Assembly (NCBI GenBank): GCA_019137255.1
Contig: WPDH01000027.1
Coordinates: forward strand, 124,001-188,000
DNA length: 64,000 nt
Source: Corinectria fuckeliana
Lineage: Eukaryota > Ascomycota > Sordariomycetes > Hypocreales > Nectriaceae
Direction of reading: 5' to 3'
The position numbers and the translations under genes are program-made. This document shows, piece after piece, positions 23,578-35,702 of this stretch. The notes beneath the pieces are model-generated. The model searched no databases. It worked only from the letters and a program-made list of their open reading frames with translations, and was not told the DNA's origin. Numbering within the stretch: the first letter of the stretch is position 1; each line of letters begins with the position of its first letter.

Positions 23578-24218
23578 GGTTGGTTCCTATGATGGCAATG
23601 CGTCAAACTTGGGGGAGTGATGCTGTCGTCGCGCGAAGATCACTTTCGAAGGTGTCGTAAGTGGGCGTTGAGATGGATGACGACAGGTCGGGTCGACAGT
23701 TCGGAAAGTTGAAAGTGGGTGTGCCTATTGGCTGTTCACACCTCACGCAAATTGTTCGCCTGTGCCGACTCGCCATCTCAACTCCACAACCTTCCACAAC
23801 CCTCAGCAGCGACACGTCACATAAAGAAAGTAAAGTAAAGGCATCGGGGACTGACAAGTGAATCGACTGAGGCATTCTATGTGCCTAGTAATTCATTTGA
23901 GTCCTATCTAATTGTATTTGCCCGCCAAGTTCCGTTTAAGGGAAACCCATCCAATGTTCAATCTCCAATGACATCTATCCAAAAGCAGGCCCAACCAACA
24001 ACAAAAAAAAAAAAAAAAAAAAGAGGACATTTTCTAGATGAATACCCTGTCCAAAGGTAGATATGCTCCCAAACGCCTCGCTTCATGCTCAATCAACAGA
24101 CCAGATCCTGGGTGGATTAGATGACCAGCCCGTCCTCGGCCTGGTGCTGTATAAGTGTGGGTGGTGGTGTATGTAGTTGTAGATGGTATAGTGATGAGAC
24201 AGACGCGCGGTCCAGGGT
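23578..24218. other. Intergenic between Ecm15-like and PLC-like genes
   Basis: Upstream of the Ecm15-like start and downstream of the PLC-like stop, both genes on the minus strand. No coding evidence. Contains a 20-base A tract at 24003-24022. Confidence 0.5.
24003..24022. repeat. Poly(A) homopolymer tract
   Basis: Twenty consecutive A residues, preceded by ACAACA. It lies about 200 bp beyond the 3' end of the PLC-like gene and reads as poly(T) on that gene's strand, so it is not that gene's templated poly(A) tail. Confidence 0.9.
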
Positions 24219-25289
24219 TTACACCAACATGATGGCCGCAGCAACGAAGGCGATCAGAGCACCCGTTCCCATGCTCTTGCTGTGACTGGCCGTAGATTCG
24301 TCATTAGAGCTTGCGACCTTCTCGCGACCAACAGCGTCGGAGATGCCATTCATGCGGTCAGTAGCCGTGAACACGTCGCCCTCCTCGAATAAATCAACGA
24401 GCACAAAGTTGGGGATGGAGCCCCACTCGCTCTTGCACTGCTTCAAGTGCAGACCCAGGTTTCCGTCCTCGGTGGTGTTGGCGCTGTTGACGATGTCGAT
24501 GTTGGTGACGTCCGGCACGTACAGAGAGAGCGAAGTGCTGAGGCTCTGGTACTTGAAGTGGTTGGCTAAGCTCATGAAGTTCTTGGCGAGAGCGGAGGCG
24601 GCGTCGTCAGCACTGGACGGGCGGTCGAGGGTGCAGTTGAAGCCGTCGAGCGAGTCGACCTCGTAGTTGGTCTCGAAGACATAGTCGAACTCGGGCATCA
24701 AGAACGCGTAGTCGGTGGAAACGTCGATATTGGTGACAAAGGAAACCACGCGGTTGCCGCCGCTGATCATGGACTTGAGGGTGGGCCAGTCACTACTGGG
24801 ACCCTCGCTAGAGGGAGTGTAGGCCAGCTCGGAGATGCCGGAACTGTTGAAGACGGCGCCGAACTCGGAGGCTTTAGCGTCGTCGGAGTTGACGAGCAGG
24901 AGAGTGACTACGTCGTTGGGGTTCTGGCCCATCCAGGAGTTGATTTTGACCAACCAGTCCTCGAGGGTGCCGGCGTCGAGCAGGTCGCACGAGGTATGGC
25001 ACAAACGCAGCGTCTCGTTGGGCTTGTGGACCTGGGCCTGGAGCAGTCTAATGCCGGCGTCTAGGGCGATTGTGGCGTTTTTGTACTGGTTTCCCGCGGC
25101 GGCGATGCTGCCGGTGTCGTCGCGGAGGAACGAGCTGCCGTGGGCGCCCATATGTGTGATATTGTTGTAGTTTCGATCGCATAGGCTGGGTGAGTTGTTG
25201 CAGGCGGTGGCAGCACTGACGGAGGCACCAGCGGCGAGGAGGGCAAGAGCCGCGGCCGTGGCAGAGCGGGCCATTGAGTGAGGAAACAT
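24219..25289 (-). CDS. Secreted, probably GPI-anchored PLC-like phosphodiesterase
   Basis: Single-exon 356-aa protein of the PI-PLC X-domain-like TIM-barrel superfamily. An N-terminal signal peptide (hydrophobic AAALALLAAGASVSA) ends near residue 27. Candidate catalytic histidines are His50 in MGAHGSSF and His98 in LCHTSC, the two positions expected for this fold. Many Cys and N-glycosylation sequons (NIT, NAT, NET, NCT) fit an extracellular protein. The C-terminus has a Ser-rich spacer and a hydrophobic tail (GALIAFVAAAIMLV), typical of GPI attachment. The substrate is unknown; such fungal proteins usually lack the calcium-dependent PLC accessory domains. A second ATG at 25274 would shorten the leader by five residues. 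Confidence 0.88.
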   Translation of the reverse strand: MFPHSMARSATAAALALLAAGASVSAATACNNSPSLCDRNYNNITHMGAHGSSFLRDDTGSIAAAGNQYKNATIALDAGIRLLQAQVHKPNETLRLCHTSCDLLDAGTLEDWLVKINSWMGQNPNDVVTLLLVNSDDAKASEFGAVFNSSGISELAYTPSSEGPSSDWPTLKSMISGGNRVVSFVTNIDVSTDYAFLMPEFDYVFETNYEVDSLDGFNCTLDRPSSADDAASALAKNFMSLANHFKYQSLSTSLSLYVPDVTNIDIVNSANTTEDGNLGLHLKQCKSEWGSIPNFVLVDLFEEGDVFTATDRMNGISDAVGREKVASSNDESTASHSKSMGTGALIAFVAAAIMLV

Positions 25290-27348
25290 TTTGAGTGATG
25301 TTGTGTGTCGTAGGTGTTCTTGTTCGATCGTGTTGGTGGGCAGTTGTGTCGCGGGTAGCGAGTGTTTCTTGGGATGGCCGGTCTATGATGGTTCCTCTCG
25401 GAGGCAGTAGCGACGGGGAAAATAAGAAACTAGATCCAAGATAAGACAAAGGAGCAGGAGAAAAGCAAAAGGCGAAAGAAGATGAAGAAATCCAAGCGAG
25501 GTTAAAGGGAGGTTGAAGAGGGAGGTATACTATGTAGGCCTGCCTGCCTCCTCTACGGGTAGTGGAGCATGCGCAGCGCGAAGAGCTGACGTAGCCCGGG
25601 CCCGGTTTTCTGGTATTGGTACTCGTACACTGGGCTGTCTTGCAGCGCACCAAGTCCCCTAAGAGGCACCCGAGACCCGAGCGACGGTCCCTAGCAGTTG
25701 TACCTAGATACGTGGTACGCAGGCACTGCACACGAGGAGGCGTCTGGCGGGAGGCGGTTTGGGCGGTTTAGGCGGCTTGGGGCCAATCATGTCCCCCTCC
25801 CTGTGGGTGGATCAGCCCGGGGGAGGTTGGTGCTTTGCTGCGCCTCCCGAAACGTCAGCAGCGGGTCTGCATTTTTGTGCTTGGTACGCTTCTGAAACCC
25901 CTTTTAGATGGACAGACGTGCTGCGTAGTCTACTCTATTTAGTACAGAAGACGATACGAATAGTCTACGTCTGATTATAGAGAACCTGAGCCTGCAGACA
26001 GACCGAACTTGCACATTCTACAAGCGTAGCACTGCCTTGCCGTCTCCGGGCGGAGACTTGGCGTAGATTTAGCGGTTCCGTGTTGGCTGGGCATCGAGTC
26101 GCAACCTGCATTGTGACGGACAGTGATAGACGGATGCTCCCTGGAATATCACCATCCCACGTCGATATGTGGATATTGGTATGGCATTTCCCCGCTGGTC
26201 GTGACAATACCGCAAGGGTTGAGACGAAATAAGCCCCAGAGCTCGACAATTTGGTGTGTGAGATTGCCGCTGTAACTGTCTCCGGTGAGGATGAGACGAG
26301 CTGCACTGGTTCGCAATCCATGCCTCTTTTTGATTTCCTGACGACTCCTTCTTCACAGCCTGTTTCAATCCTAATTCGGTAGTGACTCCCACGGAGCAGC
26401 CTGCGCATAAACCAGACACCCAAGTAGTTAGACCTTCGTGTCAAGATACGTGACCGATGAGGCGATCGGCATCAGCGTGAGTAGGCACCCCGTAAAGATC
26501 CTTGTTTCTGGAAAATCCGGCAGGCCAACATCCTCCCTCAACACAATGTTATGAACGTGCATTTACGTACGTATACTGTGCATTTTCCCTCTTTGCATTT
26601 GTTAGTCAAAGAAACGGTCCAGCCTCGTTGTGGGCTCGCTGGCATTCCCCCATCCATTCAAAATGCGCCTTCCTGCCTCCGTAAGCCGCGTCACTTGCCG
26701 ATGAATGATGCAAATGGCTGACAATGCAGGAAGTATTCTCAGTGGTGGCGGCTTAGAAGCTTGGAGGCTGTGTACCGAGTGGCAGCACACAGAATCGAGC
26801 GCCCTGTGTTTTCTTGTGCCATGTGTAATCGTTAATAGTGTGTGCATGTGGTGCTACTATTTTTATGCACTTCTCGCCGCCAGAGCCCAGTGGGGTGATG
26901 CAGAACTAGGTACTTACATAGGCCTAATCGCTTGATTGGTCTAAGTACATATGTATGCCCCGGCGGGGCTCGAGGCAACTGCCGACCTCACCTGAACCGT
27001 TTGGACAGCTTCAGCGTTACACAAAGTATTCAACTAACTACTATGTAGGTAGTAAACGCGAATATCACTCTTCTGCGGAGTACCAATAATGGATGATACA
27101 AGTCCAGTCCAGCCAGTGCACTAGCAACACACCGGCAATGGCTTCAGTTCAGCCTTGGTCATTCTTGAACAATCCTTCTCACCACCATATATACTGCAAC
27201 TTCTACATCCACCCAGGCACGAAGTGAGATGCCAAGATGCCAAGTGCTCTGCGTGTTGCGTTTGCTTATCTCATGTGATTTCCCCATCCCGCCCGATTTC
27301 GCGGCGTCCTCGGGTCCCGTCCTCAACGCAGGTCATCATCGTCATTCC
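25290..27348. other. Intergenic between PLC-like and Cdc37 genes
   Basis: Two kilobases upstream of the PLC-like gene and downstream of Cdc37. Open frames of up to about 160 codons exist on the minus strand near 25965-26444 but show no recognisable domain and overlap others. No RNA gene was recognised. Confidence 0.45.
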
Positions 27349-28930
27349 TTACTCAGGGTCGTCATACTTTTCCGCCGCCGCCGCCGCTTCGATATCCTTG
27401 AGCTGCTTCTGGCCCTCCTCGGTCGTCGCATCGATGATCTGCTCCTCCAGACTCAAGATGTTGGCCTGTCAACCAGTTCGTTAGCGGTTTGCTCTGCTCC
27501 AATTGGCACTCCAGCGGGGACAGTCAACGTACCTCGCCGAATAGGCCGACCAGCTCCTCCGCCTCGTCGAGTTTCATGTCGCCCAGGACCTTGTTCACCT
27601 CCTCCAGCTTTCCGGAGTCCAGCGCCTTCTTCATCTCCGGTTTGAACCCGTCGTAAATCTTGCGTGCCTCCTGCTCCTCTGGGTCTTGGCTGTCCGCCGC
27701 GGGCACCTTGATCTGGATCACCGTCCCGGGCTCTACGGCGTGCAGCTGGATCTGCTCCACGCCCTCCGTCTCCCCCTCCTTGGCTCGCTCCGCAACGATC
27801 TCTCGTGATCGTGTCCGAATCTTCATGTAGGTTTCCTGCACGTCCTTGTAGAAGACCTCCCGTGCCTGGTGGCCCTTGGTCGTGATACGCTTGAAGAACA
27901 ACCCCACGCCGTCCTTGCCCAGCGCACGGCAATATTGCAGAAGCAACGCCTGGTGCACGTACTGCCTGGCGAGGTCGTCCTGGCTCTCGAGGGCGGCATC
28001 GAACGCCAAGACCAGCAGCCCGTCCGTTTCCCTCTCCACCAGGATTTGCGGGTTCTGGGACAGGAACTGCAGACTCGATGAGTAGTCGTTGATCTTGATC
28101 TGGCCAAACTTCTTGCCTGCGGGGGACGCATCGATCTCGCCGTTCTCGTCCACCTGGGCCACATCCTCCGCGGCTGGGAGTCCCGAGGTCGAAGCGCCCG
28201 TGAAGTTGGGGTTCAGAAGCTCCACCTGCGTAGACTCCTTCTTGTCCGCCGGCGTCGACTTGGCCACGTGCGAGCTGTTGAACCCGTCGTGGAGGCCCTC
28301 GCTGGTGATCTTCTTGCCCTCCTCCTTGTGTAGCTCCTCCAGCTTGGCCACGAGCTCCGTCTGCAGCGTCTTGACCTTGTTCTCGTGCTCCTGGATCTCC
28401 TCACACATCGCCTCGTACCTGTTCTCGGGCTTCTTCTCGTCCAGCGCCTTGTTGACCTGGTCTAGCAGACTAGCCATCATCTTCGAGTACGTGGGCAGCT
28501 CCTTCTCGTCGCTGTGGACGCCTTCGGGTCGCGGCGGCGGCTTGTCGCCCTTCGGGTTCCCGGCCGACTCCATGACGGCCTGGAAGGCCACCTCGCCCGG
28601 GTGACGCGTGGTAGCCTCGGACGCGTGGGCTCGCAGCGAGGCCAGAAGCCCCGAGATGCGCTTCATCAGGCCATCGTTGATGATGCGTTCATACTTGAGC
28701 GTCTCGATCTGGTGCCTCCGCTGCTGGCGCTCCTGGTGAATCTGGTTCTGCTTTGCGCGAATGAAGGATCTTTTGTCGACGTTGGGGTGGACCTCGATGT
28801 CAGAATCATCGCTGAGCTCCAGAGCGTCCTGGACACACGATGCGTGTCAGCACATTTCAACAGGCAACGGGAGGGAAAGTGAAGCCAAATGCTGCTTGCT
28901 GCATACCCATTTGCTATAGTCGACCGGCAT
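27349..28930 (-). CDS. cdc37: Hsp90 co-chaperone Cdc37
   Basis: Cdc37 delivers protein kinases to Hsp90 in the cytosol. Exons 28930-28907, 28828-27533 and 27465-27349 give 478 aa. The N-terminus MPVDYSKWDALELSDDSD is the diagnostic Cdc37 start, with Ser14 in the conserved CK2 phosphorylation context. A long coiled coil follows (RQQRRHQIETLKYERIINDG and the Glu-rich segment near residues 130-180), then the Hsp90-binding middle domain and a helical C-terminus ending EKYDDPE. The tiny first exon (24 nt) ends exactly after the conserved Trp8. The final intron (67 nt) splits the C-terminal domain. Length agrees with fungal Cdc37 (about 480-520 aa). Confidence 0.95.
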
Positions 28931-29322
28931 CTTGGCTATCCGAGACGAGTTGTCTGGCACTAAACGGCAAAGCTCCAAATAGTTGTGATAAAGGCAAAAG
29001 CAAGATTACCCGTCACAACCGAGACAGAGAAGGAACTGAACCGTAGATGTTCGCGAATCAGTGGAAGATTCTGGACGGAACTTGAAGCTGGCCCATGATA
29101 GCGCGGGGTTTCCTTCCGGTCGAGCACCCCACCATGACCATGACTCGAGGCTCAATCAAGCTCAGGCAGTTTTCCATTGTTGGCGTCTGCCGCCACAGTC
29201 AGCCACCCGCTTACCCTAGCCACACCGCACAGCAAAACAATACATGGTACGGGGCAAAAACACCAATGCGAAACTCGTCAGTAGATGCAAAAAGAGAATC
29301 GTGTCCAACCATGGACGTGTAC
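28931..29322. other. Intergenic, cdc37 promoter side
   Basis: Upstream of the Cdc37 start, next to the tRNA gene. No further gene was recognised. Confidence 0.5.
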
Positions 29323-29404
29323 TGCGTGATCTGGGAATCGAACCCAGGGCTCCCCGACGTTGCTCGAATGGCAACGGAGAATTTTACCACTAAACCAATC
29401 ACGC
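29323..29404 (-). tRNA. tRNA-Gly (anticodon GCC) with short intron
   Basis: On the minus strand the acceptor arm GCGTGAT pairs perfectly with ATCACGC, followed by discriminator A at 29323. The D arm contains GGTTTAGTGGTAAAAT, and the T arm is CTGGG-TTCGATT-CCCAG, which includes a canonical B box. Anticodon stem CTCCG pairs with CGGGG around a TTGCCA loop, placing GCC as the anticodon. About 11 extra bases (TTCGAGCAACG) sit after position 37, the normal site of a nuclear tRNA intron. CCA is not encoded, as expected for a eukaryote. Confidence 0.93.
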
Positions 29405-29804
29405 TGTAAGATTGTTGTGAGGATGTGAACCCACTTGATGGATTAGATGCTTTTCAATTCCCTCATGTTGGTGTCTACCTACCTACCTAGACTAAGACAA
29501 TGGCAGCGGAGCTTTTCATTCTCCCCTCTCTTACTTCGGTCGGGTAGCTAATTGGCTCATGGTAAGTACGGACAATGGAAACTTGAAATCATAGTAAGAT
29601 GTGAAGCCGTAGACCGTATTCTTGGGTCTCGTTGGCGTTGATACAAACAGCAATACTCCTTCGCTAAATGTTATATTATACAGGCAAATAGGTATTGATG
29701 AGCCCCAAAACACCCTTCTAGCAAGATCATACTCGTCCCAGTCTCCGCAGCGTCCTAATTAGCAATATGTAGCGTCTTCATCATCCAGCTAAGCTCTAAG
29801 AAAC
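29405..29804. other. Intergenic between tRNA-Gly and Mot1
   Basis: Contains the tRNA upstream flank and the Mot1 3' flank; a CTACCTACCTACC run lies near 29475-29490. No gene seen. Confidence 0.5.
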
Positions 29805-32800
29805 TCATGACATGGTCTTCATGAAGTCTTCGAGGTCGAAACTCTCCTCGTACTGCTTGTTGTCCCACAGCTCTCCCAGGTCATCTAGCCATGCCTTCTT
29901 TCCTGGCTGACGTAGCACGTCGCCCGTTTCAATGTCAACCATGTCCTCCTCTCTGCCTTCGATGCTGTTTTGGGGCTTGTCCGTTATGAGGCTCGGACCC
30001 GTGTCTCCCAGGTTGAACAGGTCTAGGATCTGGTCCGTGTCCATTGTCGAGAGGCCGGCGTTTTGCTGGTTGACGACGGTTGACGCCACGTCAATCTTGA
30101 ACCGCTGCAGGCTCAGGATCTTCTCTTCGAGGGTCCCACGCGTGATCAGCCGGTACACGTTCACCACCTTCTTCTGGCCGATTCGATGCGCTCGGTCCAT
30201 GGCCTGCAGATCTTTCTGGGGATTCCAGTCGTGCTCCACGAAGATAACAGTATCGGCTCCCGTCAGGTTCAGACCCAGGCCACCAACACTGGTGGTCAGC
30301 AGGAGAACGTCATATGACGGGTCGCTGTTGAATTTGTTGACAATGTCCTGTCTCTTGTTGGCCTCGACGGAGCCGTCAAGCCGCAAGTGCGACACTGAAG
30401 GGAGCAGGTCCTTCAGGACCTTGTTTTGGACCATGTCCAGCATCTCCTTCATCTGGCAGAAAATGAGGGCGCGATGAGGTTTGATAGGTTGGTACAGAGG
30501 GTCGTTTGAATCACCTCCCTCGACGCCAATACCGCAATCTACCAGAAGATCTCTCAGAGCAGTCAGTTTTGGCGCGTGGCGAGGATCTTCAATTGACGAC
30601 CCCTGTTTGTGGAGAATTCTTTGGGTATCCTCGTAGTGAGTGTTTCCAGGCTTCATAACCATGGCAGGCGAGTTGCACAGCTTGCGCATGTATTGCAGAG
30701 CTTGGAAAATGTGCTGCTTGGATTCCTTGTCCTCTCGGCCGGCCTCATCCTGGATCTTCTTGCCCTGTTTCCTCGTGAAGTCTTCGAAGAGCTTTTTCTG
30801 CAGGTCGCTCAGATCGCAATAATAGTTCTGCAGGATCTTAGGCGGAAGATCGTTAAGCACCTCCTCCTTGAGACGTCGAAGCAGGAAGGGAAGAACTTGC
30901 TTGTGCAGAGCCTCGATGGCGAGAGCTCCCGCTTCCTGTTCCTTCGATGACGCCTTGCTGAATCGGCTCGCCGCGATTGGCTTGGCGAATCGATCCAAGA
31001 AGACCTTCTCCGCGCCCAAGAAGCCCGGCATGAGAAAGTCGAACAGGGACCACAACTCGAGAACGTTGTTTTGGATTGGTGTGCCAGTAAGGATGAGACG
31101 ATGGTTGCTAACGAGTCTCTTGACCGCCTGGGTAATCTTGGCCTTGGGGTTCTTGATTAAATGGCCTTCATCGAGCACGACGTAGTTCCAGTTATGTTTG
31201 TCGAGGATCTCGGAATCGTTGCGGCACACATCGTAAGAGGTGATGACGATGTCGGTTTCCCCGAGTTTGTCCTTCATCGCCTTCCTCTCCACTGGCGGTC
31301 CCACGTATGCAGTAACACTCAAGAATGGCGCGTAGGTCTTGATTTCCTGTTGCCAATGTCCAGAGAGCGTCGGGGGGCAGACAATGAGGGACGGTAGCTT
31401 CCTGACGTCGGGGGACTGGGTCTTGGCAAACTCCTCGGCCCGTTGATGGTGATCGCTGGCCACGATGCAGAGAGTCTGAAGTGTCTTTCCGAGACCCATG
31501 TCGTCGCAAAGAATGCCATGGAGATGATACTTGTTCAGGAAGTGTAGCCAGTTGACACCTTCTTGCTGGTAGGATCGCAATTCGGCCTTGATAGCCACGG
31601 GGATCTGAAATTGCTCCACCTTCTTCGGGTCGAGCAACTGGGCGATGAAGGTTCTTTCTCGGTCTCTGCCCTTGAACATCTCTTCGGAGAGTCCAGGCGG
31701 GTCGGGGATACCTGCTTCCAGGGGCACGAGCTTCACGAGCGTAGCAAAGGATGTCGTGGCGATGAGGCGGATCTCGTTGTCTGAATCGCTCATTCGCCCC
31801 AGGACGGGCACAATGAGGAAGATGACATATGGCAGGATGGAATCGCCCATGACGGCGATCAGGTGGTAAATAGCTTCGATGGCGCCCTGGCGGAAGCTGA
31901 GGTCGACGGGGTTGGTGATCGACGGTAGCACCTTTTCCACAAGTGCAGTCATTCCATCCACAGTGATGACACTGCAAATGGTGGCCACACACTTCGCGGC
32001 CATGTACCGGAAGACCGAAAGTTCCGAGTGGAGAGCTTTGATGACAAGAGGCATCATTTCCATCACAAAAGAGTGCAGGGCAGGGTCGAGAGTCGGCGTC
32101 ATGGTCCTGATGACGGACATGGCATCGACAACCTCCTGTCCAAAGGTATCCTCGGGGTCCTTGGCCTCAGCAGGAAGGCTGCCCGAGAAGGCCTTGATCA
32201 GGGGCTCCTCCATGAAGGTCCGCAAACTGGGCACCGTTTCCAGCAGCTTGGCACCATAAGTTCTTGAAAGAATCTCAAGCGCCTCCTTGGCGCCGCGTCT
32301 CGTAATGCGAGCGGCCTTGGCCTCCCTGGCCCATTTGGCAGCATCTGGGTGGTCCACTCTGTCTTCTTCCTTTTGCATTGAGAGGACGCAGTCGGTCTTA
32401 CTGGCATGGACAGGGAATTCCGGAGTCTCTGCGACCTCAACACAGGAGAATTTGACCAAGTTTGAAACGACTTTATCAGCTGGGCCTCTTCGGCCCTTGT
32501 CGGTGAATAGCTGAACTAGTCTTGCGATGGTGTCTGCTGAGCGGATTTGCAGTATTTGGCTCTCTTCTGTCTTGACAGAATCCATGATGCCCTTGATCAA
32601 TGGGCTGGGCTTCTTGGGCAAAACGGTCATGGCCACCATGGCGCAGGCTGCCGCCGCTTTGATTCTTACATCGCGAGCCACTTTGACGCTCTTGGCCTCG
32701 GCAATGGCCAAGACCGTCACATCGCGAGCCTCGGCAAGCTGCTGGCTCGCGATAAGACGCTGGCCCGGGGACATGGCCTTCTTCATCCTATCGTAATCAT

Positions 32801-35702
32801 CTCCGACGCATTTCTCGGCCGTAGCGATAGAGAAGGCGCTGGGGCCTGCTTCGGCCTCTCCCTGAACCACCACAGGGAGCGTCGGTAATTTGCTGTGGGA
32901 CACCTTGCCGTGGTCTCGGAAAAAGTGGATCAGCTGCTGGCATTGTGTTCGGACTCGCTGAGTGAAGTTGACCAGATCCCTGTATGATGCCGGACGATCC
33001 GAATCGATGATCCGTTGCACGTTGTCGACGTACCGAGAAGAATCGGATGGAGCCCGGCAGTTCTTGGCGTACTCGTCGATAACAGCACATGATGTAAGTT
33101 GAGTAGATGAGAAGGCAGAGGAGAGCCCAGGGATAAGTAGCGCGTCATAGTCGTCAAGGCTCAATTGAGGAACAGCAGACATGATGAGGCCCATGGCCTT
33201 GGCTGCCGACACTCGTGACCGGATTAACACGTCCATGCCGACGAGGTCGACATCACCTTGCATCATATGGCCATCGACATCGTGGGTCAGGCTGCTGGTA
33301 GGCGCGTCATCAACCTTGGTCGATTTTCGTCGTCGCTTCGGTGTTCGCTCCGCACCATCAGGCGAGGACTGCTTTCTGGGGACATACTGGATGACACCCG
33401 GCATGGTGTAGGTGCCGCCGGACGGCTTCTGGAAGAGGGTGGCGTTCATGGGGATCGGGTTGCGAGAAACTCCAATTGGGTGTAGCGTGAGCTGCATCAT
33501 GGAATCGATGTGAGCCGCGAATTCATCGGCAAGAACAGCAGGGCTCTTGGCCAGACTTCCAACCAAAGCCGCCCACAGGTCCATAGACATGTTGAGGGCG
33601 TCCTTGTCTCTCTCAACTAGGACGTTTTGGAATATCAACCTCAGAATCCTACCGTTGAGCCATCCCTGCGAGGTATCATCGCCGAGGTTTGCAAAGGTCA
33701 AAAGGGCTTTCAAGACAGCGAGGCGAACCGATGTAATAGTGTGACGCAGGAAGGGGTAGAGGCGCGGCACGAGGAGGGTAAATGATCGCTCCTCGTCCTT
33801 GGCTGCGGAAGTCTTCATGGCCTCCAATACTTCCGGGAAGCTGCAGAGAGTGGCGAGCAAGTCCATGATTCGGCCGGTACTTGCGCTCAGATCGTCGCCG
33901 AGATTGGAGAGACTTTCCCAGATGATATTGATCAGACCGTCCAGCTTTCCAGGTCGCATCATGACAAATTCTTTAGCCATTGGGATCAAGGTAGCAGCAC
34001 TAACAGAACGAACATCATCGTCCATATCGCCGAGGCCCTTCATGACAGCTCGGATGACGCCGTCAATCATGTCACCGTCCTTAAGAAGGAGGTCTTTTCG
34101 AACGGCCACGACGTACCTCAGGCCGATCATGCCACCATGGCAGACAGCCCAAACTGGTCGATCGAGCTTCAGATCTTCCTGCATAACCATCCGATAGAGT
34201 ATTTGGTAGGTGCTGTAGACCGATACTGAGGGAAGGTGCTTCAGCGCTGATCCCAAGGACTGTCCAATGGTCTCCCGGATTGGTGCCACTGAAGTATCGG
34301 AGCTGTAATCGGTAAAGCGATCGAGCATGAGGACGCAACTTAGGCGACATGCTAGGTCGTCGAGCCATTTCCGATTAAGGGCATCGTTTTCGTGCCTAGA
34401 TTTCCCATGCCTTCTTCCAGCACCTCCGCCGTGAACGCGGATAACCTCTCGCAAGCCCATTGCGGCTCCGTGGCGTGTTTCCCAAGACGGGTCGAAGATG
34501 TCCACCTTGAGGAAGTCGCACAGTCGTTCGTAAGGCCACTCTGAGCCTTCCATGGTGTCCTCGGCCTCGAGCTCCGACTTAATAGGGATGACAGGACCCT
34601 TAAACTCGCTAACGACTTTTGTGTCCTCGTCAAGGTCGGCTGGTCGATCGAGGTTGAAGTATTCGTTAACTTTCCCATTCTTCTTGGTATCCGCATCAGC
34701 TATCAGATGGTCATCTACAGGGACTTCGGATCCCGAAGTCAATGATCGCCTGACAGAGAGATCACCGAAGCCACCTTTGCCTTGTGACGCCTTCATGGCC
34801 TCGCGCTTTCGTTTTCGCTTCAGTACGTTCAGCTGCCTGGAGCTCAATTGAGACTCTTCGGTGTGTTGGCTCTGGCCGGCGGCGCTATCAGCTCGACTCA
34901 CGCCATTGCCGTTGCTCGCATCCATGGGAGTCGGTAGAGGAGGTTCGCCACTAGCGAAAGGCATCTCCTCGTCCTCAAACTTCCTCCCGAGGAGTCCCAG
35001 TCGCCCGATGAGTGTCTTTTTCTGATGCGCCAAGCGAGCTTGGGGGTCCAGCGATGCCAGACCGTACTCGAGGCCACCGCCCCTTAGCAGCTCCCGACCG
35101 TACATGAGAATCATCTCAACATCTAGCGATTCGAGCTTGAACAGGTCATCGTCTGGCATCGTCGACTCTCCGTCCTCCTCCTCCTTCTTGATGTAGCCAT
35201 TCTCGCCAGCGGGTTCATCCTTCTTGGGTTCACTAGGACCATCTTCGGCATTGGGGTCGTGTAGAGGAGCATTATCTACAATCTTGCCGATTGCCGACGC
35301 GGCTGTCCTCCTTGTCTCCCACTCTTTGTGGCGCAAGTATGGTACAACGCGGGAAAGGAGGTTGAATAATTCATCTGGGTGTTGTTTCTGCCAATCGGCG
35401 AGTTGGTTGACAGCCGTATCTCGGATTAGTCTGGTGCTCCCCGTCTCCAGGATACTAGGTTGGGTTAGCAAGGTCCGTTTGTTTTGAGGAGAATGAGGGG
35501 ATATGCAGTGCAAAGCATCCCCGTTGGCAACAAAGCGTTCTCGGGTGAAGACCAGTTGCCAGGGATCTTCCGTAAGAGAATAGGTGAACTCACGTGACTA
35601 ATCTGTCAAGTCTATGATGGTGGCAACGGTTAGTTTTTCGGATCATGATGGTGAATCGCAGACAAGGGCGACAACAAGACGAGAGACTTACCTTGATGCC
35701 AT
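29805..35702 (-). CDS. mot1: Mot1/BTAF1, TBP-removing Swi2/Snf2 ATPase
   Basis: Mot1 uses ATP to strip TATA-binding protein from DNA and so redistributes TBP across promoters. Three exons: 35702-35692 (11 nt), 35611-35594 (18 nt) and 35454-29805 (5650 nt), giving 1892 aa, near the yeast length of 1867. The start reads MASRLDRLVTILETGSTRLIRDTA, which matches the conserved family N-terminus only when both micro-exons are used. The first 1200 residues are HEAT-like repeats. The C-terminal ATPase has DMGLGKT (about residue 1328), LDEGHLIKNPKAK (about 1436), LTGTPIQNNVLELWSLFDFLMPGFLG, and DRAHRIGQKKVVNVYRL (about 1763). Divergent from Smc3 with 3.4 kb between. Confidence 0.95.

Noticed and set aside
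25965..26444. 159-codon minus-strand frame upstream of the PLC-like gene
   Set aside because: No recognisable motifs, a second frame overlaps it, and composition is unlike neighbouring genes.
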